A stretch of DNA of 35,833 bases from Gammaproteobacteria bacterium 45_16_T64 (GTDB lineage Bacteria; Pseudomonadota; Gammaproteobacteria; Pseudomonadales; Ketobacteraceae). The notes under the pieces are model-generated. The model saw only the letters and a list, made by a program, of their open reading frames with translations, had not been told where the DNA came from and searched no databases. Positions 9,285 through 16,093 of this stretch are shown one piece after another (position 1 is the stretch's first letter; each line of letters begins with the position of its first letter). The translations under genes were made by a program, and so were the position numbers. The stretch is from NCBI GenBank assembly GCA_002162955.1, contig MABD01000013.1, positions 1-35,833 on the forward strand. Reading direction: 5' to 3'.

Positions 9285-10409
9285 ATGACATTATTTTCTA
9301 ATAAATCTTTTGAAGATCGGTTGGACGAAACCATCCAGTACGTCCATGACGATAATAATGCGGTTGGCGGGAAACTTGACACTTGGTACACAAATGCAAC
9401 CCCTTACGATAGGAAGCGTGTAGGTGAAAAATTGCATATTGGTAAAAGTCTAGGCGGTTCGAAGGAAGAGCGTAAACTTCGGCGTGCGATCATGTTGATG
9501 CGAGCGGGTGTGTTGCGCCATGGAATCAATAAAGTTGTATCTGAAGTCAATGGGATATCAACGAGCGGGTTGGCGTTAAAATATCGCGTTGTGCTAAATC
9601 AATGTGTCCATCATGCCGTGACTCCTCCATCGGCACTTGACCTGATGGCTGCAAAACCTTACGCAAAGGTTGAGGGAAGCCAAGCGCAGCGGGCTAGAGC
9701 AAGGTTGTTAGGTATAGGGAATCAGCGGGCCAATCTCGCGCACGAAATCTATGTTCCTGTTTATGATGCCAACGATAGTGCTATCGTAGATACCAAGAAT
9801 TATATCAAATACAACTTATGTGCTGACTCTACAAAAGCGTATAAAACGGCGGGGCAGTCTTTGCAAGCTCTTGATAATGGTGGTGAACTATTCATTATTG
9901 GTCATGGTAACTTAGGTGCAGCTCTTGGTACTCACGACAGAACCTATGGAGCAAGTGAATTAGCAAGGCTTTTGCAGACGGATCAATTGAATCAGAATCC
10001 GGCTCAGCCCATTGTGATTTTTTTGTTTTGCTGCTGGGGTGCGACGCACACCCGTCACGGTGTATTTGATGTCAAACGTAAACCTTATGCGCACCGGTTA
10101 TCGAAGGCGCTGGCTGAGCTTGGTTTTAATAATGTGAAAGTCGTAGGTTTTGCGGGTTCTGTATGGCGAAATCAGCAGCAACAGACGGTTATCAGGAAAA
10201 GTAGACGAAGTAATCGGAATCGTCTCGCTAATCCGGGCAACAATCCACTTCCCACAATAGATTACCTGAGTCTAGGAAAGGATGACGTCTACAGTGTTTA
10301 TGAAATCGATAATGGCGACTTTAACCGCACTTATGGAAAGGATTGGACGACGCGCGATGGGGATATTATCACTGTTTGTCATCGTGGCGCTGGAAAACAG
10401 CACTTGTAG
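9285..10409 (+). CDS. Putative clan CD (caspase/C80-like) cysteine peptidase domain protein, candidate type VI effector
   Basis: The product is 374 residues and not one I can name. The N-terminal third is Arg/Lys-rich with no signal peptide. The middle has a pattern typical of clan CD cysteine peptidases: a hydrophobic strand ending in His-Gly (ELFIIGHGN, H207), a helix of the type GASELARLLQ, then a strand ending in Cys (PIVIFLFCCWGA, C249/C250), a second helix SKALAELGF and a strand VKVVGFAGSV. MARTX and clostridial-toxin C80 autoprocessing domains share this order (His-Gly, then S/A-x-E-L-A helix, then Cys). The C-terminus (about 300-374) is a separate segment. GGAAG lies 7 bases before the ATG, supporting this start. 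It diverges from the orphan hcp, so export by a type VI system is a reasonable inference. No immunity gene is evident. Confidence refers to the domain call; that it is a real gene is near certain. Confidence 0.55.
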   Translation: MTLFSNKSFEDRLDETIQYVHDDNNAVGGKLDTWYTNATPYDRKRVGEKLHIGKSLGGSKEERKLRRAIMLMRAGVLRHGINKVVSEVNGISTSGLALKYRVVLNQCVHHAVTPPSALDLMAAKPYAKVEGSQAQRARARLLGIGNQRANLAHEIYVPVYDANDSAIVDTKNYIKYNLCADSTKAYKTAGQSLQALDNGGELFIIGHGNLGAALGTHDRTYGASELARLLQTDQLNQNPAQPIVIFLFCCWGATHTRHGVFDVKRKPYAHRLSKALAELGFNNVKVVGFAGSVWRNQQQQTVIRKSRRSNRNRLANPGNNPLPTIDYLSLGKDDVYSVYEIDNGDFNRTYGKDWTTRDGDIITVCHRGAGKQHL

Positions 10410-10443
10410 TAGCGTATCAAATTAGACGCTTTGGCTTCATGTT

Positions 10444-10472
10444 GAGGGCTAGACACGGTGTGTGTAGCCCTC
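10444..10472. terminator. Strong stem-loop between convergent genes
   Basis: GAGGGCTA (10444-10451) pairs with TAGCCCTC (10465-10472), and after one G-G mismatch ACAC pairs with GTGT around a GGT loop. It lies between the stop codons of the putative peptidase gene and ectA, overlapping the first base of the ectA stop. The symmetry suggests a shared bidirectional terminator, though no long T-run follows on either strand. Confidence 0.55.
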
Positions 10473-11005
10473 TAAGCAACCGCAATGGGCCGAGCGCTTT
10501 GCTTGCTTTGAGATAGAGGTCCGATACGCACCAAGGTTTCGGTGTCGTGATGTCCTTGAAAATGCTGCTCTTTGTCGAACATTATTGATGTGTTGATTTC
10601 AGCATCGAATTTTCTGGCAACCCCTTCGAATAGAGCCCAAGAAGCCTCGTTTGTTTTCGTAATGGATGTTTCCATGTGAGAAACTTCGATGCAGTGAGGG
10701 CGGGCCAGTATGTGTTTTAGCATGCGGGTTGCAAGACCTAGCCCCCTTGCTTGTTCTCCTACAGCGACTTGCCAAATAAATAAGTTTTCAGGGTTCTCAG
10801 GAGTAAGGTAACCAGAGATAAATCCAACTAATTCCCCTCGTTTAAAAGCAGCGACTGACGTACTTGAAAAATGGGTGCACTGTAATAAATTACAGTAAGT
10901 TGAATTGGTATCAAGAGGAGGGCACTGAGCTATCAACTCAGAAACTGCATGTCCATCACTCGCTCTAGGGGCCCTGAGTTCTAATTCTATTTGGAAATCT
11001 TTCAT
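10472..11005 (-). CDS. ectA: L-2,4-diaminobutyrate N-acetyltransferase (EctA), orphan
   Basis: The product is 177 residues from the ATG at 11005; an in-frame TTG three codons upstream would give 180. It is a GNAT-fold acetyltransferase with the EctA hallmark CPPLDTNSTYCNLLQCTHF near the start (about residues 28-46). GELVGFISGY and LFIWQVAVGEQARGLGLATRML, the acetyl-CoA pyrophosphate-binding loop, follow, and then HMETSITKTNEASWALF and FDKEQHFQGHHDTETLVRIGP. EctA makes N-gamma-acetyl-diaminobutyrate, the second step of ectoine synthesis in osmotic stress. The usual partners ectB and ectC are not adjacent: upstream is rnr on the same strand with 212 bases between, downstream a convergent unrelated gene. 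It may supply acetylated diaminobutyrate to ectBC genes elsewhere, or be a paralogue with another diamine substrate. Confidence 0.87.
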   Translation of the reverse strand: MKDFQIELELRAPRASDGHAVSELIAQCPPLDTNSTYCNLLQCTHFSSTSVAAFKRGELVGFISGYLTPENPENLFIWQVAVGEQARGLGLATRMLKHILARPHCIEVSHMETSITKTNEASWALFEGVARKFDAEINTSIMFDKEQHFQGHHDTETLVRIGPLSQSKQSARPIAVA

Positions 11006-11099
11006 ATAGCTCAATTGTTTGGGTATCGAAAATGAGTCAGTTACGGAGATTGATGTAACTTAGCCCTCTAAGATTGGTCCGTATTATATGACATTTGAA

Positions 11100-11154
11100 T
11101 GATATTTGAAAGATATCACTCCAGTGCGTATACGTATTTATAGTTAGTGTATAC
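11100..11154. promoter_or_regulatory. Clustered palindromes upstream of ectA
   Basis: Within the gap between rnr and ectA lie TGATAT (11100-11105) with its inverse ATATCA (11113-11118), and two copies of the self-complementary GTATAC at 11128-11133 and 11149-11154. The latter are 21 bases apart, two helical turns. They lie about 95-150 bases upstream of the ectA start. The spacing is suggestive of regulator binding, but no regulator can be assigned. Confidence 0.25.
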
Positions 11155-11217
11155 CTTGGCGGTCTTATACGGCTATAAGCTGGTCATCTTTATTGAGGCA
11201 TAAGGGGAATTCCTGGA

Positions 11218-13476
11218 TTATGCCGTGTTAAATGCAGCTGTGTTCAGAACAGTAAAATCCATTTTTTGCTGCTGTAGGTCTACTCGGTTTAAAACAACAT
11301 CCACTTTATCGCCGAGTACAAAGCACTGATAGCCGTCACTCAACTGTTGTTTGTCTGGCTCAAATTTAAAGCTATTGCTAGCTAAGCTGGAGATGTGCAC
11401 TAAGCCTTCTGCAGAACTCTTATCCAGTCCAACAAAAAAGCCGAAACTGGTCACTCCAGAAATGGTACCAACAAAACGTTCGCCCTTAAACTGCTCCATA
11501 TACTGGCACATCAACCCGTTTTCTACTTCACGGCTTACTTCATCCGCTTGGCGCGACTGCTGAGAGCAATGTACTGCTAGCATCTTCATTGCTTCTTTAT
11601 CATAAGGGTAGGCCTTCTTTGAAAAGTTCTTTGCAGATTTTTTGGTTAAGCTCAGCCGTCCCAGCAATCGTTGAAACCTTGTCTGATCTTTGTGACAACG
11701 AATTTTCGCTCGAATCGCGCGATGCGTTAATAGGTCAGGGTAACGCCTAATTGGGGATGTGAAATGTGCATAGGCATCATAAGCCAAACCAAAATGCCCC
11801 TGATTTTTAGACGTATACTCAGCCTGACTTTGAGAGCGTAATAACATCGTGCGAATTACACTTGCGTCACTACGATGACTGATGTTATTCAGAAGTTTAT
11901 TGTAGTGATGTGGGCTTGGTTTATCACCACCTTCTAGTCGCAAACCTTTTTCTGTCAAAAACGCTTGTAAAATAGTCAATTTCTTTTGCTGCGGCGCATT
12001 ATGAGTACGAAACAAGCTCGGTATATTGTGATGATCCAGAAACTTAGCGGTGGATACATTGGCACACAACATAAACTCTTCAATCATCCTGTGTGCGTCG
12101 TTGCGCTTTACCGGTGATACGCTGGAAATTTTACGTTTTTTAGTAAAATTAAAAGTAAATTCCTTCGTTTCAAATTCGATAGCACCTCGCTGCCTGCGAG
12201 CAGGCATCAGTACCTGAAAAAGCGCATGCAAGTTTTCTATGTGCGGTACAATGTCCGGTGTCGTTTCGATCACTTTTTTCGCGAGCTTAGAGCGCCTCTT
12301 GGCCACTAGTGCATAAGCCTGATCGTAAGTCAGTCTAGCGTGCGAATTAATGAGGCCTTCTGTGAAGGTGGATTGAGTAACAACTCCATTGCTGCTAATG
12401 GTCATATCGCAGACCATCACTAGGCGATCCACATACGGATTCAAAGAGCAGAGACCGTTTGACAAGGCTTCCGGTAGCATAGGTACCACATGACCGGGGA
12501 AGTATATGGACGTACCACGCTGTTGCGCTTCAATATCCAATAAATCGTTAGGACGTACATAATGAGAGACATCTGCAATGGCAACTAGTAAACGCCAGTC
12601 ACCCAATGCATTTTTTTCACAATAGACAGCGTCATCAAAGTCTTTGGCGTCTGCACCGTCAATAGTCACAAATGGTAGGTCACGATAGTCTACGCGTGAC
12701 ACTTTATCTTCTTCGGAGACGTGCGATCCCTGAGATTCTGCTTGGTCAATTAACGCTTCGCTCCACTGTCCTGAGAGGTTGTGGCGACAGAGGGCGAGCT
12801 TAATGTCCATGCCAGTGTCTTGAGGGTTACCAAGCACGTCGGCGACCTTAACGAGCGTATTTTTGCGATGAGTGGGATACTCAATAATCGTAGTATTCAC
12901 ATACTGCCCGGCTTTCGCATTCAACAAAAACTGACGATCTACATCTACTTTGAATGAGATTTCATGACTGTCTGGAACCAAATAAAACGCGTCACCTCTA
13001 CGTTTAAGCTGTCCAACAATTTGAGTTGTCTTACGCTCAATAATGTTGATTAATTTGTTGAAGCTGCGCTTATTATTTGAAGAAGGCTCAACAAATACTT
13101 GAACGACATCACCATCAAACACGTGACTCAATTGGTTTTTTGGAAGAAATAAATCTTTTTCAGAATCATGATTTGACACAAATCCAAAGCCATCAGGGTG
13201 AATGCTAATCTTGCCCGTAATAAGTGAGCGCTGATCTATTAGTTGATAGCCTTTGTGTTTGTTGAACGCAAGCTGACCATCACGTTCCATTGCACGCAAC
13301 CTTCTTCGCAGCGCTTCTTTTTGATCAGGTTGCTTAAGGTGTAGTTTGTGTGCAATCTGCTCGCGGTGTAAATGTTTTTTTACCTTGCCGAAGAGATTCA
13401 TTATGAACTCCCGACTAGGGATAGGGTTTGTGTATGTATTAATATTCGATTGATCGACGGGTGTGCTTAAAATCAT
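11218..13476 (-). CDS. rnr: Ribonuclease R (RNase II/R family 3'-5' exoribonuclease)
   Basis: The product is 752 residues. RNase R degrades structured RNA from the 3' end, using a helix-turn-helix N-terminus, two cold-shock domains, the RNB catalytic domain and a C-terminal S1 domain, all visible in that order. The catalytic block VTIDGADAKDFDDAVY places the metal-binding Asp residues at about 273, 279, 281 and 282; HFTSPIRRYPDLLTHRAI is the conserved RNB end; GTISGVTSFGFFVGL starts S1. The upstream ATG at 13476 is preferred over the ATG at 13401 because the residues between include NPIPSREFI, which matches the N-terminus of E. coli RNase R; however, GGGAG precedes the 13401 ATG, so a shorter form is possible. 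The Lys-rich C-terminal tail of the enterobacterial enzyme is absent. The common partner rlmB is not next to it. Confidence 0.94.
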   Translation of the reverse strand: MILSTPVDQSNINTYTNPIPSREFIMNLFGKVKKHLHREQIAHKLHLKQPDQKEALRRRLRAMERDGQLAFNKHKGYQLIDQRSLITGKISIHPDGFGFVSNHDSEKDLFLPKNQLSHVFDGDVVQVFVEPSSNNKRSFNKLINIIERKTTQIVGQLKRRGDAFYLVPDSHEISFKVDVDRQFLLNAKAGQYVNTTIIEYPTHRKNTLVKVADVLGNPQDTGMDIKLALCRHNLSGQWSEALIDQAESQGSHVSEEDKVSRVDYRDLPFVTIDGADAKDFDDAVYCEKNALGDWRLLVAIADVSHYVRPNDLLDIEAQQRGTSIYFPGHVVPMLPEALSNGLCSLNPYVDRLVMVCDMTISSNGVVTQSTFTEGLINSHARLTYDQAYALVAKRRSKLAKKVIETTPDIVPHIENLHALFQVLMPARRQRGAIEFETKEFTFNFTKKRKISSVSPVKRNDAHRMIEEFMLCANVSTAKFLDHHNIPSLFRTHNAPQQKKLTILQAFLTEKGLRLEGGDKPSPHHYNKLLNNISHRSDASVIRTMLLRSQSQAEYTSKNQGHFGLAYDAYAHFTSPIRRYPDLLTHRAIRAKIRCHKDQTRFQRLLGRLSLTKKSAKNFSKKAYPYDKEAMKMLAVHCSQQSRQADEVSREVENGLMCQYMEQFKGERFVGTISGVTSFGFFVGLDKSSAEGLVHISSLASNSFKFEPDKQQLSDGYQCFVLGDKVDVVLNRVDLQQQKMDFTVLNTAAFNTA

Positions 13477-14113
13477 AAAATTCTCGTAAAACCGCCAATC
13501 GCTTTGTACTTTGTATCTTCGAACTAGGGATATAAATAACCTCTATGTTGGTAAGATCATGCCGATTAAAGCATAAGGCGGGAATGATCCAGTTTTTCTG
13601 AATCTAGTATAAAAATGGATTACATTAATGCAATCAAGATATTGAGCCTTTAAATAGGCAAAAGGCAGGAAGAAAACGGTAATTTCACTGGGAATATCAC
13701 GAGGAATTATAATTAAAACGACGGGGCATACTCAAAAAATAAGGCTTTCTCTCAAGCCGAGACGCAAGTTAACACCTAGCATAAGACAAGGCAAGGACTT
13801 TTAGCCGCTGAGTTCGGGGCTAGCCATAATATATTCCTATGCCTGTTAGCGTCGTAACTTCTTGTTTTCATTAGTAGGAAAAGGTCCAGATTCAATCGCC
13901 AGGTTCTTTGCGAGGCTAAGCCTTACTTTTTACACTTCTGGAAGCAGCAACTGCTATAGTTGATTATATAAGCGTCGCAAGGTAATTAGTATGTCTAACC
14001 GGTAAGCTACTGTTCTGTATTCATAATTAAACGTTTAGGGTAGCTCTGGGGCGAAAGAACGGGGTCTCTATTTCTTGGGGAAGTAGTATCCGGGCTGAAA
14101 GCAGAGGTTCTGT
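13477..14113. other. 637-base divergent intergenic region between rnr and a sensor kinase gene
   Basis: No coding frame with recognisable features is present. It must carry promoters for rnr (minus) and the kinase (plus). Small inverted repeats are visible, for example AGGC-TAA-GCCT at about 13912-13922 followed by a T-rich stretch. A segment near 13774-13831 (ACCTAG, CAAGGC, GAGTT, GCCATAAT in order) loosely echoes the interior of the small element at 8964-9078. I find no tRNA, riboswitch or transposase signature. Confidence 0.6.
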
Positions 14114-16009
14114 ATGAAAGAACGCCTTAATGAGTTAATGATCATCCGGTCTCCCCATGCAGAAGGCTTTCTTCGCGCTAACGCTATGTTTCTTGCTGAA
14201 GTAGGTTTTACTGAATCTGAGCTTGTACAGAAGCCTTTCATTGAATGGATTGACGACAAAGATAAGCCGATCTTTCTAAGCGCAATAGAGAGCGGTGGCC
14301 AACACTGCGTTGTGCATCATAAAACGAAAGAAGGTACCTGGCTTCCATTAGACTTAATGATAAAAGATATGGGAGACGGCCCGGTGGTACTTGGTCGACC
14401 AGCTGAAAGTAATTCAAAAACTGGAGTTTCAAAACCAGCCATTGATGAGGCTACGGTCAAGGGTACTCTCCATACTATCGCCGAGATCATTGAAGAACAA
14501 AATCCAGGTTACAAGTGTTCCATCCTCCTCCTCGCTCACGGTCGATTTGTGGCTGGGGCCGGCCCCAGTCTCCCTGATGAATACAATGACGCGATCGATG
14601 GTTTTGCGATAGGGCCCACCGTCGGATCATGCGGGACTGCGATTTATTGGAATGTCCCTGTAATCGTAGAAGACATTCAAAAAGACCCCTTGTGGGTTTC
14701 TTTTGCCGAGTTAGCCAAAAATGCTGGTGTGGCGGCTTGCTGGTCGTATCCCTTCTCAGCAAAGGAAGGTCGTGTTCTAGGAGCTCTGGCGCTATATAGT
14801 TCTGTACCGCAAGCGCCAACGGCTGAACAACTGAGTAGACTGAAGGCAGCGGCAAGGATGACAGGCCTTGCTGTTGAGCGTGGGCGGGCAGAAGAAGAGC
14901 TCCGAAAAGCTAACGAGGTTAAGACTCGGTTCATGGCTAACATGAGCCACGAGATAAGAACGCCGTTGAATGCACTTATAGGAATTACGGACTCTCTTCA
15001 GGACATGCAAGGTAACATTTCGCAGAGTGAAATACTTTTGTTGCGTGAGTCGGGTGAACAGCTACTAGAATTGTTTACAGGGGTATTGGAATTAACAGAA
15101 TTAAGTGGTCGAAAGGGGCATGATAAAGTCGTAGAGCTACCGATTCGCTGCCGTCAAATAGTCGAAGAGTTTGATGTCAGAGCGAAGAAGAAAGGGCTAC
15201 AAATTACATGTGAACTTTCAGAAAATGTACCTGATTGGATATCTATTGACGTATGGTCTTTCGAGCGTGTTTTGAGACTGCTAATACATAATGCTGTAAA
15301 GTTTACCCATCGTGGCATGGTGACAGTCACAGTAGAGTGCGAAGATCAGACGCTACAGGTTCACATTACCGACACAGGTTGTGGTATTGATCTCGATAGC
15401 ATGAGTAAACTGCGTCAGCCTTTTGTACAGGGCGACCTTTCCACCACAAAAAGTTATGCTGGTTTTGGTTTGGGGCTCGCATTAAGCGATTTATGTTTGA
15501 AGGTGTTAGGAGGGCAGTTGGCGTTTGATTCTAACAGTCCGCAGGGAACCAAAGTTAGTTTTACTCTGCCTATTTCATTAGCGCCAGCGCAGATTAGAGT
15601 GAATGAACCCATTGTGCACCGCGATAGAGATACTACAAAATTACCGGTGCTTGTTGTTGAAGACAATCCGACCAACAGCAAGGTCATTGCGAAGATTTTA
15701 GAACGGTCAGGTTATGATTATCAGCTTATGGAGAATGGAGCTGATGCGGTTAATGCTTTTAGCCAGAATGATTATTGTTGCATCCTTATGGATTGCCAGA
15801 TGCCTGTCATGGACGGGTATGATGCAACGCGACGTATTCGAGAAATGGAAGGGGACAGCCGTAATCACATCCCAATTATTGCGGTAACCGCTAACGCACT
15901 AGCCGAAGATCGAGAGCTGTGCATAAAGTCCGGCATGGATGACTATATGAAGAAGCCAGTGAGAAGACAGGAGCTTGTGGATAAGCTAAACGAGTATATT
16001 GGCCGTTAG
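14114..16009 (+). CDS. Hybrid sensor histidine kinase, PAS-GAF-HisKA-HATPase-REC
   Basis: The product is 631 residues with no membrane segment, so a soluble sensor. A PAS-like domain occupies about 1-95 (FLRANAMFLAEVGFTESEL, VVHHKTKEGTWLPLDLMI). A GAF domain spans about 115-260, with GSCGTAIYWNVPVIVEDI and ACWSYPFSAKEGRVLGALALY. HisKA follows with the phosphorylated His at 279 in FMANMSHEIRTPLNALIG. The ATPase domain has N-box HNAVKFTHRG, G1 DTGCGID and G2 GFGLGLAL. The C-terminal receiver has ED near 516, the phospho-acceptor Asp at about 560 in LMDCQMPVMDGYDATR, and the conserved Lys in MKKPV. All catalytic residues are intact. The signal is unknown; a phosphotransfer protein and output regulator would be encoded elsewhere. 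AGAGG 6 bases before ATG supports the start. Confidence 0.95.
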   Translation: MKERLNELMIIRSPHAEGFLRANAMFLAEVGFTESELVQKPFIEWIDDKDKPIFLSAIESGGQHCVVHHKTKEGTWLPLDLMIKDMGDGPVVLGRPAESNSKTGVSKPAIDEATVKGTLHTIAEIIEEQNPGYKCSILLLAHGRFVAGAGPSLPDEYNDAIDGFAIGPTVGSCGTAIYWNVPVIVEDIQKDPLWVSFAELAKNAGVAACWSYPFSAKEGRVLGALALYSSVPQAPTAEQLSRLKAAARMTGLAVERGRAEEELRKANEVKTRFMANMSHEIRTPLNALIGITDSLQDMQGNISQSEILLLRESGEQLLELFTGVLELTELSGRKGHDKVVELPIRCRQIVEEFDVRAKKKGLQITCELSENVPDWISIDVWSFERVLRLLIHNAVKFTHRGMVTVTVECEDQTLQVHITDTGCGIDLDSMSKLRQPFVQGDLSTTKSYAGFGLGLALSDLCLKVLGGQLAFDSNSPQGTKVSFTLPISLAPAQIRVNEPIVHRDRDTTKLPVLVVEDNPTNSKVIAKILERSGYDYQLMENGADAVNAFSQNDYCCILMDCQMPVMDGYDATRRIREMEGDSRNHIPIIAVTANALAEDRELCIKSGMDDYMKKPVRRQELVDKLNEYIGR

Positions 16010-16033
16010 TGAGGAGGTTAATGGAATATAAAT

Positions 16034-16073
16034 AACCTGCAAGGCCGAGAAGTAACTCTCGGTCTTGCAGGTT
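16034..16073. terminator. Bidirectional terminator-like hairpin
   Basis: AACCTGCAAGGCCGAGA (16034-16050) pairs with TCTCGGTCTTGCAGGTT (16057-16073) over 17 positions with a single G-T wobble and a 6-base loop. It lies between the converging kinase and lipoprotein genes. On the minus strand it is followed by a T-rich stretch (TATTTATATT). It is the clearest terminator in the window. Confidence 0.8.
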
Positions 16074-16093
16074 AGGGTTAATGATAGTTTTTA

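Noticed and set aside
9110-9301. 63-codon frame between hcp and the putative peptidase gene
   Set aside because: No recognisable motif or ribosome site, and it overlaps the well-supported start at 9285.
13861-13930. Possible c-di-GMP riboswitch before the hybrid kinase
   Set aside because: Only loose resemblance to short conserved words; no consistent paired stems could be drawn.
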